Counted from the first letter of the stretch, positions 44,150-53,218 are shown. The stretch: 64,000 bases of DNA from Metarhizobium sp017305935 (GCF_029601685.1 NZ_JARRIR010000015.1:1-64000); one strand, 5' to 3'. Program-made: numbers and translations. Notes: generated by a model not told the origin, from the letters alone.

Positions 44150-44263
44150 AATGTTCCTTGTTGCATCCACGTTGCTAAGCGCGAGATCGTGTTGGGACTT
44201 AAGAACTGGAAGCGATCTGCGCAAATATCACTGGCGATACAACTCGCGAGTGAACGACTGACC

Positions 44264-44305
44264 GCACGGTATATTTCTAACACCCAATGGTCAACGACTG
44301 ATGAC
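44264..44305 (-). promoter_or_regulatory. Phosphoketolase promoter with palindrome TCATC-AGTC-GTTGA overlapping -35
   Basis: Read leftward, GTCATCAGTCGTTGACC (palindrome at plus-strand 44291-44304) gives -35 TTGACC, then TACCGT 17 nt on (TATACC at 15 is an alternative -10). It lies 142 nt upstream of the phosphoketolase ATG. From 44306 to 44664 I see no gene. Confidence 0.65.
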
Positions 44306-44664
44306 GATAGCTGATGCTGCGGGTATGTCACCTGATATTTGCATCGCGCTCCGGCGTCGAAATCAACAGGATCGGTTGTTCGGAGGCGGTTAGTCGGTCC
44401 CTCCTTCGCACCAATGCCCCTTAGGTTTCATTCCCTGAGAGCAGCCTTCCCGGTCGCCAGAAAGAGGCTGGAAATCATCTCGGCGGCGGCGCTGATGAAC
44501 AGAGGTCCCCGCTAGCCTGAGAAATAGCCGAAGACCCATTGGCGCGGAGCATCGATAACTCGTGATAAACTGATGCAGGGCCGCTGAAACTATGGTGATT
44601 TAACCTGACGGACGTCTTCAGTTTCCACGATTCTGACGATCTGAATGTCCTCCTTTGCTGATTT

Positions 44665-44859
44665 CGTTTTCCCCCTCAAGGCAAACAGCAAGGTCACCTA
44701 TGCCCTCTCGCACCGCGCTACCGCCAGCGAGATCTCCTCGAGCGCTTTTCCAATCGCATCAAAAGCTTTGGACGAATCGCAACCAAGCACGACAGGCACG
44801 CACAAAACCGCCTCGCCGCGATCAAGCTCGTAGGAGGTCGTAGCTGGTGTCAAACGTAA
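44665..44859 (+). mobile_element. Remnant of an IS5-family transposase C-terminus
   Basis: The frame reads RYRQRDLLERFSNRIKSFGRIATKHDRHAQNRLAAIKLV and ends at TAA 44857-44859. This matches the C-terminal DDE region of IS5-group transposases (pattern YRxRNxIERxFxxxKxFRRIATRYDK). Only about 64 codons remain; no inverted repeats were found. It marks old insertion activity between the phosphoketolase and the phasin operon. Confidence 0.65.
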
Positions 44860-44971
44860 CGGGTCGACGGATTACCCTGTTAACTCCGCCGAAATGTTCG
44901 TTGATCCGCCTCGATCCGCGATCCCGGATCGACGGCGCCCGATGCGCAAGCGGTCATTGTTTTGAACGCTA

Positions 44972-45048
44972 TTGACAAGCCGAACCCGATTTACATATGG
45001 TTCGCGCACTGTCATCAGCTGATGATTGAGTCGTCATCTACCGATGAT
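44972..45048 (+). promoter_or_regulatory. Promoter followed by two tandem palindromes
   Basis: TTGACA (44972-44977) and, 16 nt later, CATATG (44994-44999) form a likely promoter. Downstream lie TCATC-AGCT-GATGA (45012-45025, a perfect palindrome) and TCATC-TACC-GATGA (45034-45047). Their centres are 22 bp apart, about two helical turns, as expected for cooperative dimers. Lying over the start of transcription, they suggest repression of the phaP operon. Confidence 0.6.
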
Positions 45049-45517
45049 AAAGAACGGCATCTAATTGATCGTAACTATAGTTTAAAGTTGTTCTTAGAAT
45101 CTGGAGTCATGCATGAGCATCAAGGCGATTAATATTGAAACATATTCCGAACTACGGCGAGTAATACAAGTCTTATGGGCTTAATTAAATATAGAACTTT
45201 TGTTCCCGGCTCGCTACCCTTAGCGCTGCAGACTTAGGTCTGTCTCTGGCCCGTTTGGAGGAGCTTGTGGGCATTCCCTCATCCGGACTGGTACATGCCA
45301 GCCGCAGATTTCTGTCACGATCTCGACAAAAAGCAGGTTTGCTGGGAGCCAAATACAGGTCCAGCCAAAAGATCACGCGGCAGCTCGTCCCACATGCCTC
45401 GCCGCAGCATCCCATTTTCGGCTTCGCCGATGCGAGATGCAAGCGACTCCGCCGGGCGATCGAAGCGATGGTCTAAAATCCCGCCCCCGGGCAAATCAAA
45501 ACCGAAGGAAGGTTTCC
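45049..45517 (+). other. Long AT-richer leader ahead of phaP
   Basis: About 470 nt with no confident gene. A 23-codon frame starting at ATG 45113 (MSIKAINIETYSELRRVIQ, GGAG 7 nt upstream) could be a leader peptide, with low support. Bases 45100-45200 are markedly AT-rich for this window, unlike the pha genes. Frames at 45255-45476 lack protein-like composition. Confidence 0.4.
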
Positions 45518-45967
45518 ATGAGTGTCGACGTCGTGCCCCTTAAATTGCACAAAGCCAACCTTGAATTGCAGATTCAGATCAACCGCCTCCTCCAGGAGGG
45601 CGGCAAGCGGTGGGTCGATGTTGCTTCCCAGGCGAGCGCCGAAGGCATCGCCGAGGTCAAGGCCGAGATCGAAGGCCTTCGCAAAGCCGAGAACTGGCAA
45701 AGCCTCGCGACACTGCCAGGCGAATCGTTCTGGCGGCAGTTACAGCAGCGTGTCGGAGATACGCAAGAGCTTACCCAAGTGGCGATCAGCAATCAGGCGG
45801 CGTTCACCAGTGGCCTCCAGGAGGCGATCGAAACCTGGCAGAAAGCTGTCAGCGAGACTGTGGGCGGCGTGGGTTCGGCGCAACCGATCCGGGACATCTT
45901 CAAGCAGTGGGCCAACCTCTGGCCTGTTCCGGGCGTGAAGACTTCTGAAAAATCCGCTGGCGCGTGA
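45518..45967 (+). CDS. phaP: Phasin-like PHA granule protein
   Basis: 149 aa, mostly amphipathic helix: LQIQINRLLQEGGKRW, AEVKAEIEGLRKAENWQSLATLP, and QLTQVAISNQAAFTSGLQEAIETWQKAV, the usual phasin pattern. GAAGGAAGG precedes ATG 45518. It heads phaP-phaB-phaA-DUF3141-phaC. It should coat PHB granules. Confidence 0.85.
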   Translation: MSVDVVPLKLHKANLELQIQINRLLQEGGKRWVDVASQASAEGIAEVKAEIEGLRKAENWQSLATLPGESFWRQLQQRVGDTQELTQVAISNQAAFTSGLQEAIETWQKAVSETVGGVGSAQPIRDIFKQWANLWPVPGVKTSEKSAGA

Positions 45968-45970
45968 ACG

Positions 45971-46717
45971 ATGTCGACTGAACCAAGGACTGCTTTGGTG
46001 ACCGGTGGCATGGGAGGCCTGGGCGAGGCAATCGCCCGGGCTCTACACGACGCAGGCCACAAGGTGCTCGTGACCCATGCACGCGACGAGGGTTCCGCCC
46101 GCGAATGGCTATCCGCCGAGAAAGCCAAAGGCTACAGTTTCGTTTCCTACGACGTGAATGTCGCCGATTTCAAGTCATGTCTGCGCATGGCCGAGCGCAT
46201 CGGCACCGACGGCCATCGGGTCGACATTCTCGTCAACAACGCGGGCATCACCCGCGACGCCACGTTCCGCAAGCTCGAGAAGGAAAACTGGGACGCGGTC
46301 CTGCGGGTCAATCTCGACTCGCTGTTCAACGTCACCAAGCCTCTCATCGACGGTATGCTCGAACGCGGCTGGGGGCGGATCATCAACATCTCATCGATCA
46401 ACGGGAGCAAAGGCCAGTTCGGGCAAACTAACTACTCTGCCGCGAAGGCAGGTATCCATGGCTTCACCAAGGCGTTGGCTCAGGAAGTTGCCAGGAAGGG
46501 AATTACCGTCAACACGGTCTCGCCCGGCTATCTCGCCACCAAGATGGTGACAGCGGTCCCCGAGGATGTTCTCGCCAAGATCGTCGGCGCCATCCCGGTC
46601 GGGCGCCTCGGTGAACCCGACGAAATCGCGGCGCTCGTCGCCTTCATCGCAAGTGACGCCGCCGCCTACATGACCGGCAGCAACATCGCGATGAACGGCG
46701 GCCAGCACATGTACTGA
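45971..46717 (+). CDS. phaB: Acetoacetyl-CoA reductase
   Basis: 248-aa NADPH-dependent SDR producing (R)-3-hydroxybutyryl-CoA. TGGMGGLGEAIA (11-22) is the cofactor loop; Ser142, Tyr155 and Lys159 (SSINGSKGQFGQTNYSAAK) form the active site, typical of PhaB/FabG. It starts 3 nt after phaP. It consumes reductant between PhaA and PhaC. Confidence 0.93.
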   Translation: MSTEPRTALVTGGMGGLGEAIARALHDAGHKVLVTHARDEGSAREWLSAEKAKGYSFVSYDVNVADFKSCLRMAERIGTDGHRVDILVNNAGITRDATFRKLEKENWDAVLRVNLDSLFNVTKPLIDGMLERGWGRIINISSINGSKGQFGQTNYSAAKAGIHGFTKALAQEVARKGITVNTVSPGYLATKMVTAVPEDVLAKIVGAIPVGRLGEPDEIAALVAFIASDAAAYMTGSNIAMNGGQHMY

Positions 46718-46722
46718 CGCCG

Positions 46723-46773
46723 CGCCGGCACGCACGGGGCGAAAGGTCCCGCGTCGTCCCGTGCGTGCCGGCG
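46723..46773 (+). other. Large intercistronic hairpin between phaB and phaA
   Basis: A perfect 16-bp, very GC-rich stem (46723-46738 with 46758-46773) encloses 19 nt, starting 5 nt after the phaB stop and ending 16 nt before the phaA ATG. No T-run follows, so it is more likely an mRNA processing or stabilising element than a full terminator. Confidence 0.7.
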
Positions 46774-46789
46774 ACTTAAGGAGTTGAGA

Positions 46790-47974
46790 ATGACGAAGGA
46801 CGTCGCCGTACTGGCAGCAACACGGACCGGCATCGGTGCCTTCCAGGGCAGCCTTGCCAACCTGCCGGCCTCCGATCTCGGTGCCGCGCTGATCCGCAGC
46901 GTGCTCGAGGAGACGGGAATCGCCCCCGAAGAAATCGATGAGGTCATTCTCGGGCAGGTCGTTTCGGCCGGAGGCGGACAGAATCCGGCGCGCCAGGCCG
47001 CCCTCAAGGCCGGCCTCCCCCATGCGGTGCCGGCACTCACGTTGAACAAGGTCTGCGGCTCGGGCCTGAAGGCGGTCCATCTTGCGGCTCAGGCGATCCG
47101 CGCCCGGGACGCCGATCTCGTTCTGGCCGGCGGCCAGGAGAACATGTCGCTTGCCCCCTATCTGCTGCCCAGGGCCCGCACGGGACTTCGGCTCGGCCAT
47201 GCACAGATCGAGGACAGCCTGATCCGGGACGGTCTCTGGGACGCCTTCAACGATTATCACATGGGCATCACGGCCGAGAACCTCGCGGAGCGCTATTCGA
47301 TCACGCGTGAGGATCAGGATGCGTTTGCCGCCGCCTCGCAGAACAAGGCCGTCACCGCGAGCGCTTCCGGCCGTTTCCGCGACGAGATCACACCGATCAC
47401 CATTCCACAGCGCAGGGGTGACCCGGTCGTTTTCGACACCGACGAGCAACCGCGCGCGGACACGACGGCAGAAGGACTCGCCAAGCTCAAGCCGCCCTTT
47501 AGGAAGGACGGCACGGTGACCGCTGGCAATGCCTCGACGATCAACGACGGCGCCGCCCTGCTCGTACTCGCCAGCGCGGCCAAGGCGAAGACCCTCGGGC
47601 TGCCCGTGCTGGGTTGGATCAGAGGATATTCCAGCGCCGGCGTAGATCCCGCCATCATGGGCATTGGCCCGGTCAGCGCCACGCAGCGCACGCTCAAGCG
47701 GGCCGGCTGGACCATCGGCGATCTCGATCTCATCGAGGCCAACGAGGCTTTCGCGGCACAGGCGCTGGCTGTGAACAAGGAGCTCGGCTGGGATACTTCG
47801 AAGGTCAACGTCAACGGCGGCGCGATCGCGCTCGGGCATCCCATCGGCGCCTCGGGGGCGCGCATCCTTGTGACGCTCATTCATGAGATGCAACGACGTG
47901 GCGCGCGGAAAGGTCTGGCGACGCTGTGCATCGGTGGTGGACAGGGCGTGGCTCTGGCGCTGGAGGCGAACTGA
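46790..47974 (+). CDS. phaA: Acetyl-CoA acetyltransferase (beta-ketothiolase)
   Basis: 394-aa thiolase condensing two acetyl-CoA. Nucleophile Cys89 in NKVCGSGLKAVH, the GGAIALGHPIGASGARI histidine, and the second Cys in LCIGGGQG near the end are all present. AAGGAG lies 7 nt before ATG 46790. First step of PHB synthesis in this operon. Confidence 0.95.
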   Translation: MTKDVAVLAATRTGIGAFQGSLANLPASDLGAALIRSVLEETGIAPEEIDEVILGQVVSAGGGQNPARQAALKAGLPHAVPALTLNKVCGSGLKAVHLAAQAIRARDADLVLAGGQENMSLAPYLLPRARTGLRLGHAQIEDSLIRDGLWDAFNDYHMGITAENLAERYSITREDQDAFAAASQNKAVTASASGRFRDEITPITIPQRRGDPVVFDTDEQPRADTTAEGLAKLKPPFRKDGTVTAGNASTINDGAALLVLASAAKAKTLGLPVLGWIRGYSSAGVDPAIMGIGPVSATQRTLKRAGWTIGDLDLIEANEAFAAQALAVNKELGWDTSKVNVNGGAIALGHPIGASGARILVTLIHEMQRRGARKGLATLCIGGGQGVALALEAN

Positions 47975-48040
47975 ACCGTCAGGTTGAGGCGCGAGCCTTC
48001 GTCCTGTCCTTGTCAAATGGCGATGCATCGGAGGAAACCC

Positions 48041-50371
48041 ATGTCCGAGCCAACAACCTCAAAAACGCAATGGTCGGATTTGCATGGCGATCCTTTGGCG
48101 CTGCTGCAAGCGGCCTATGCCTATGGGATCGATGCATGGCAGCGCTCGATCCTGTATGCGGATATTGAGAGACAGGTGGGCGACCAGTATCGCGACAAGC
48201 TGCGGGACGGCAGTCCCGGCGTCCTCAACTTCCCCTTCGAATCCGTCATGTCGGGGGCGGACCTGCCGCGACCGACCAACTATGCGCTCGTGCGGATCGT
48301 ACCGTCCGGCGGCCAGAAGGCCGACGAGACGCGGCGCCCGTTCATCGTAATCGACCCGCGCGCCGGGCATGGGCCCGGCATCGGCGGCTTTAAGCCCGAC
48401 AGCGAGATCGGCGCCGCGATCAAGGCTGGTCACCCGTGCTACTTCGTGGGCTTCCTGCCCGATCCCGTTCCCGGCCAGACCATCGAGGATGTCATGCGCA
48501 CCTTCTCGGCCTTCGTCGAGCGAGTCGGCGGGTTGCATCCCGGAAGCGAGGGCAAGCCGGCGGTGATCGGTAATTGTCAGGCCGGCTGGCAATTGCTGAT
48601 GGCGGCGGCGGTCTGGCCAGACCTGTTCGGGCCGCTGATCGTAGCCGGCACGCCGCTGTCCTACTGGGCGGGCAACAATCCGATGCGCTATGCCGGCGGC
48701 CTGCTCGGTGGGAGCTGGCTGACCGCGCTGACCGGCGACATAGGCGCCGGCCGATTCGACGGCGCATGGCTCGTGCAGAACTTCGAGAACCTCGATCCCG
48801 CCAACACGCTCTGGTCGAAGCAGTACAACGTCTACGCAAGCGCCGACACCGAGGCCGAGCGCTATATCGGTTTCGAGAAATACTGGGGCGGCTACGTCTT
48901 CCTCAACGACGTCGAGATGCAGTACATCGTCGACAACCTGTTCATCGGCAACAAGCTCTCGACCGCGCAACTCATGACCTCCGACGGCTTGCGCATCGAC
49001 CTGCGCAACATCCGCTCGCCGATCGTCGTCTTCTGCTCATACGGCGACAACATCACCCCGCCTGCGCAGGCCCTGGGCTGGATCACCGACCTTTATCGCG
49101 ATGACGACGAGGTGCTCAGCCACGACCAGACCATCCTCTACACCACGCATGACAGCATCGGCCATCTCGGCATCTTCGTCTCCAGCAGCGTCAGCAAGAA
49201 GGAGCACCGCAAGTTCGCGAGCATGATCGACCAGATCGACCTCTTCCCCGCGGGCATCTATCGGGCGACGGTCGACGCCACGCCCCAGGACGTCCGCGAC
49301 TTCGCCGACTCCCACCTGATGTCGGTCAGGCGCAGCAGCATCGGGGAAGTTCGCGACATTGTCCGTCCGGATCCGGAATCGGACTGCCGCTTCGCCGCGG
49401 CCGCCCGGGTCTCCGACATCAACCTGGCTCTCTACCGCAACACGCTGCAGCCCTGGATACGGGCCTTCTCGACGTCCTACTCCGCCCGATGGCTGCAGGC
49501 GCTTCATCCGCTGCGGGCATCGTTCGAACTATGGTCGAGCGACCATCCGCTGGCGAGCACCGTGAGCGAGCTCGCCAGCGAGGTTCGCCAGAACCGTCAG
49601 CCGGTGCCTTCCGACAATCCGTTCCTCGTCATGCAGCAGGACCTGTCGCGTGCAGTCGAGCATTTCTTGGATCGATATCGCGACCACCGGGACCAGATCT
49701 ACGCGATGTGGTTCGATGTCCTGTACGGCTCGCCGGGACTGAAGGCTCTCGCCGGACAGACGATGGACGACGCGCGTCCGGCCCGGCCCCATCCAGGTGA
49801 TACCCCCGAGCACCGCGAGATGGTCCGGCAGATGGTCGCCCGCTTGGACGACCAGTTGCACAAGGGCGGGCTGCTGGAGGCCTCCCTTCGCGCCCTGTTC
49901 CATGTCCTCCATCACCAGGGCAGCATCGACGAACGTCTCTACCACCACGCTGCCCGGTTCTGGAACGACGGTGCTCATTCCGGTTTCGATCCCGGCTTCT
50001 TCCGGCGGCTCGTGCGCGAACAGGCCCTGCTGCTTGCCTATAAGGGCGATGCGACCATCGAAGCGCTCCCTGCGCTGCTCGAAGGGTCGGACGCCGACGA
50101 GATCGACAGGGTCGCAATGATCATCTCGGAACTGGCGCACGCTGGCGGCGACACGCTCCCGGATGCGGGCAATGCGGCCCTTGCGCAGGTGACGGAGATG
50201 TTCGGGCGCGCAGCGGAGAAAGCCCGGCAGGCAAAAGCGGTTGAGGCCGAAACGCCGCCAGTGACGGGTTCGGAACCTGCCGCGCCGTCCCCCCAGGCGA
50301 CGCAAGCGCCGGCCGCCGGCACATCTGAAGCGAAATCTCCTCCGAGGCGTGGACGCCCCCAGAGGACGTGA
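48041..50371 (+). CDS. DUF3141 PHA-synthase-like alpha/beta hydrolase
   Basis: 776 aa. The central part (about 80-370) is an alpha/beta-hydrolase fold with GNCQAG in the place of the PhaC GxCxG elbow, an Asp in CSYGDNITPP and a His in HDSIGHLGIF. About 350 further residues of helical character follow, ending in a Pro/Ala-rich tail (PRRGRPQRT) that might bind nucleic acid or granules. Matches DUF3141. GGAGGAAA precedes ATG. Lying between phaA and phaC suggests a PHA role, unproven. Confidence 0.85.
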   Translation: MSEPTTSKTQWSDLHGDPLALLQAAYAYGIDAWQRSILYADIERQVGDQYRDKLRDGSPGVLNFPFESVMSGADLPRPTNYALVRIVPSGGQKADETRRPFIVIDPRAGHGPGIGGFKPDSEIGAAIKAGHPCYFVGFLPDPVPGQTIEDVMRTFSAFVERVGGLHPGSEGKPAVIGNCQAGWQLLMAAAVWPDLFGPLIVAGTPLSYWAGNNPMRYAGGLLGGSWLTALTGDIGAGRFDGAWLVQNFENLDPANTLWSKQYNVYASADTEAERYIGFEKYWGGYVFLNDVEMQYIVDNLFIGNKLSTAQLMTSDGLRIDLRNIRSPIVVFCSYGDNITPPAQALGWITDLYRDDDEVLSHDQTILYTTHDSIGHLGIFVSSSVSKKEHRKFASMIDQIDLFPAGIYRATVDATPQDVRDFADSHLMSVRRSSIGEVRDIVRPDPESDCRFAAAARVSDINLALYRNTLQPWIRAFSTSYSARWLQALHPLRASFELWSSDHPLASTVSELASEVRQNRQPVPSDNPFLVMQQDLSRAVEHFLDRYRDHRDQIYAMWFDVLYGSPGLKALAGQTMDDARPARPHPGDTPEHREMVRQMVARLDDQLHKGGLLEASLRALFHVLHHQGSIDERLYHHAARFWNDGAHSGFDPGFFRRLVREQALLLAYKGDATIEALPALLEGSDADEIDRVAMIISELAHAGGDTLPDAGNAALAQVTEMFGRAAEKARQAKAVEAETPPVTGSEPAAPSPQATQAPAAGTSEAKSPPRRGRPQRT

Positions 50372-50456
50372 CCCGAGCTTCGGGCGGCCTCAACTAACTA
50401 GGAACCGAAATGTTTGCCGGGCCCGCCGATGGTCGCGGCGGGTGGAAGTGACTGAG

Positions 50457-52199
50457 ATGGAATCAAGAAAAGAAGAAAAATCGAGCAAGGAACTGGACGA
50501 AGAGGCGCACGCAGCGTGGTCGCGTGCATGGTCTTCGATTTCACCGGAATCGCCCTTGCTCGCGTGGATGGACTGGGCAAGCCATCTCGCGACAAGTCCG
50601 GGTAAGCGCGCCGAACTCTCGCGATTGGCGCTTGATCAACTGGAGCGAATCCAGACCATCATCAAGGCAGGACTTTCCCAGAGTGACGATGGTCAGAGTG
50701 CTGGCGCCTTGCCACCTTTGTCGGACCGGCGGTTCGCCGACCCCTCATGGGGCCAATGGCCGTTCAACCTGTTCGGACAGTCCTTCGAAATGCAACGTCG
50801 CTGGTGGGGAGAGGCCACGCGCGATGTCTGGGGCGTTGACCCGCATCATCAGCGTCTCGTCGCCTTCGGTGTGGAGCAGTGGATGGAGATGCTTTCGCCC
50901 AGTAATCTCGCGATGCTTAATCCAGTCGTCATCAGGAAAAGCCTCGATGAAAACGGAGCCAATCTGGCGCGTGGCCTCTCCAACCTGTTCGACGACATCG
51001 CGCGCCGAATGGCCAATCAGCCCCCGGCCGGGACGGAGAATTTTGTCGTAGGAAAGGACGTCGCCGCCACGCCGGGCAAGGTCGTGTTCAGGAACCGGCT
51101 GATCGAGCTCATCCAGTACGAGCCCACCACGGAAGTGGTCCATCCGGAACCGATCCTGATCGTTCCTGCATGGATCATGAAATACTACATTCTTGATCTG
51201 TCGCCCCACAATTCCCTGATCCGCTACCTTGTCGATCAGGGTTTCACCGTCTTCTGCATCTCCTGGAAAAACCCGGATCCCGGCGACCGCGACATGGGCA
51301 TGGCCGAGTATCTCGACCTTGGTTTCCACGCTGCGCTCTCCACAGTCAACACGATTGCGGCCGGCGCCAGAGTGCATGCGGCTGGCTATTGCCTCGGCGG
51401 TACGCTGCTTTCCATCGCTGCGGCCGCCATGGCCCGCGACCTCGACGACAGGCTGGCATCCGTGAGCCTGCTCGCAGCCCAGACGGATTTCAGCGAGCCA
51501 GGCGAGCTCGGTCTGCTCATCGACGAAAGCCAGATCGCGCTCCTCGAAGCGCAGATGGCCGAAGTCGGCTACCTGCATGCCGAGCAGATGACGGCGGCCT
51601 TCCAGTTGCTACGCTCGTACGACCTGTTTTGGTCGCGCATCATCAATGAGTATCTCTTGGGTGACCGCAGACCGATGAACGATCTGATGGCCTGGAATGC
51701 CGACGGCACACGTCTGCCCGCGAAGATGCATTCACAATATCTTCGTCGTCTCTACCTGCAGAACGACCTGGCATCCGGCCGATATCAGGTGGGGGGCAAG
51801 CCTATTTCGCTTGGGGATATCAACCTCCCGATATTCTGCGTCGGCACAACCACCGATCACGTTGCGCCATGGCGCTCTGTCTACAAACTGCATCTTCTCA
51901 CAGCGACGGAGGTCACCTTCGCTCTGACGAATGGAGGTCACAATGCAGGAATCGTCAGTGAGCCGGGCCGCCCGCGGCGCCAGTATCAGGTCAGTAGGCG
52001 AGCGCGCGGCGATACCTATGTCTCTCCCGACGATTGGGTGGAGAATACGCCCGTCAAGCCAGGATCTTGGTGGCCGGAATGGGCGGATTGGATGGCCGAG
52101 AGGTCTCAAGCGCGCGACGCATCCGCGCGACACTTGAACGCCAGCACGGTCATTACGCCGCTTGCAGACGCGCCAGGCGACTACATCAAAATGTCATAA
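50457..52199 (+). CDS. phaC: Class I poly(3-hydroxyalkanoate) synthase, copy 2
   Basis: 580 aa, full length. GYCLGG holds the nucleophile Cys, GTTTDHVAPW the Asp and NGGHNAGIV the His. It shares long near-identical blocks with the copy at 15991 (for example LIVPAWIMKYYILDLSP). The start is ATG 50457 after GGTGGAAG; an upstream frame overlaps the DUF3141 gene. Last gene of the phaP operon. Confidence 0.94.
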   Translation: MESRKEEKSSKELDEEAHAAWSRAWSSISPESPLLAWMDWASHLATSPGKRAELSRLALDQLERIQTIIKAGLSQSDDGQSAGALPPLSDRRFADPSWGQWPFNLFGQSFEMQRRWWGEATRDVWGVDPHHQRLVAFGVEQWMEMLSPSNLAMLNPVVIRKSLDENGANLARGLSNLFDDIARRMANQPPAGTENFVVGKDVAATPGKVVFRNRLIELIQYEPTTEVVHPEPILIVPAWIMKYYILDLSPHNSLIRYLVDQGFTVFCISWKNPDPGDRDMGMAEYLDLGFHAALSTVNTIAAGARVHAAGYCLGGTLLSIAAAAMARDLDDRLASVSLLAAQTDFSEPGELGLLIDESQIALLEAQMAEVGYLHAEQMTAAFQLLRSYDLFWSRIINEYLLGDRRPMNDLMAWNADGTRLPAKMHSQYLRRLYLQNDLASGRYQVGGKPISLGDINLPIFCVGTTTDHVAPWRSVYKLHLLTATEVTFALTNGGHNAGIVSEPGRPRRQYQVSRRARGDTYVSPDDWVENTPVKPGSWWPEWADWMAERSQARDASARHLNASTVITPLADAPGDYIKMS

Positions 52200-52264
52200 G
52201 AAACGATTGCTTGGAATAGTATTAAAAAATCTATCGCCGCTCCACTCACCTATAAATAGGATAC

Positions 52265-53218
52265 ATGGTCAATAAAGCTAGAAAAATCTATGAATCTTGG
52301 ATTGAAATCCGTCATTTGCGTTACTTTGTTGCATCAGCGGAGCAAGGGAGTTTTCGAAAGGCGGGTAAATCGTTAGAAATACAGGAATCAACCATCAGCA
52401 GGTGCGTCCGTGATCTGGAAGATCATATAGGGACGTCACTATTCCACCGTCATAATTTTGGCATTACTCTCACGTTTGCGGGAGAACGATTTCTGCCTCA
52501 AGCACGCAGAGTGCTTAGGTTCATTCGGCAGAGCGTCGAAGATTTGGGTAATATCGGGCGTGCGGAGAATGGGCGGCTGAGGATAGGAATATTCTCGTCG
52601 ATCGCATCGGGATTCCTGGCCGAACTGGTCAGTGCCTACGACAAAAGCCACGCCAAAGTTAAAATAGAGTTCGTCGAAGGCCACCCCGAGCAACACGTAA
52701 CCGCTATCCGCAAGTTCGAGATGGACGTCGCTTTTCTTACCGGCACTCAGGATTGGCCTGAGTGCGAGACCACTCATTTCTGGTCGGAGCGTGTTTTTGC
52801 AGTGTTGCCGGTCGGCCATAACCTTTCAGGACGAGAGAGTTTAGAATGGCCTGATTTGGTATTCGAATCGTTTGTAGTAAGCGATGCGGCCCCTGGCCCA
52901 GAGATACGGGATTATCTGGTACGGCGGTTGGCAACTCTTGGCTATCATCCAGATATTCAAGCGCAATATGTAGGTCGAGACAATCTCCTGTCTCTTGTGG
53001 CGATCGGGCAGGGTTTGACGATCGTCAGCGAAGCGATGGTTGCTGCTCAGATGCCCGGTATCACCTACCGTCCAATCCTCAACGACATCCTTCCGTTCAG
53101 CGCGGTGTGGTCCAGGAGGAATGATAATCCAGCTCGACGACGCCTCCTCAGCATGGCCAGGAAAATGTCACGATCGTTTGTCGCGTGCTTATCGATCGTT
53201 GGATACCTTCCGATCTAA
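52265..53218 (+). CDS. LysR-family transcriptional regulator
   Basis: 317 aa. N-terminal winged HTH (about 15-75: EIRHLRYFVASAEQGSFRKAGKSLEIQESTISRCVRDLEDHIG) and a PBP-like effector domain with LRIGIFSSIASGFLAELV. It is convergent with the trb operon, its stop overlapping the DUF2274 stop by 4 nt. The same LysR-DUF2274-trbI arrangement is usual in Tn4371-like and rhizobial ICEs, so it belongs to the transfer module. Less GC-rich than its neighbours. Confidence 0.9.
   Translation: MVNKARKIYESWIEIRHLRYFVASAEQGSFRKAGKSLEIQESTISRCVRDLEDHIGTSLFHRHNFGITLTFAGERFLPQARRVLRFIRQSVEDLGNIGRAENGRLRIGIFSSIASGFLAELVSAYDKSHAKVKIEFVEGHPEQHVTAIRKFEMDVAFLTGTQDWPECETTHFWSERVFAVLPVGHNLSGRESLEWPDLVFESFVVSDAAPGPEIRDYLVRRLATLGYHPDIQAQYVGRDNLLSLVAIGQGLTIVSEAMVAAQMPGITYRPILNDILPFSAVWSRRNDNPARRRLLSMARKMSRSFVACLSIVGYLPI

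Noticed and set aside
45255..45476. Small rightward frames ahead of phaP
   Set aside because: No ribosome-binding site, mutually overlapping frames, and no protein-like composition.
46391..48028. 545-codon leftward frame opposite phaB and phaA
   Set aside because: Crosses two well-supported genes and gives no recognisable protein.
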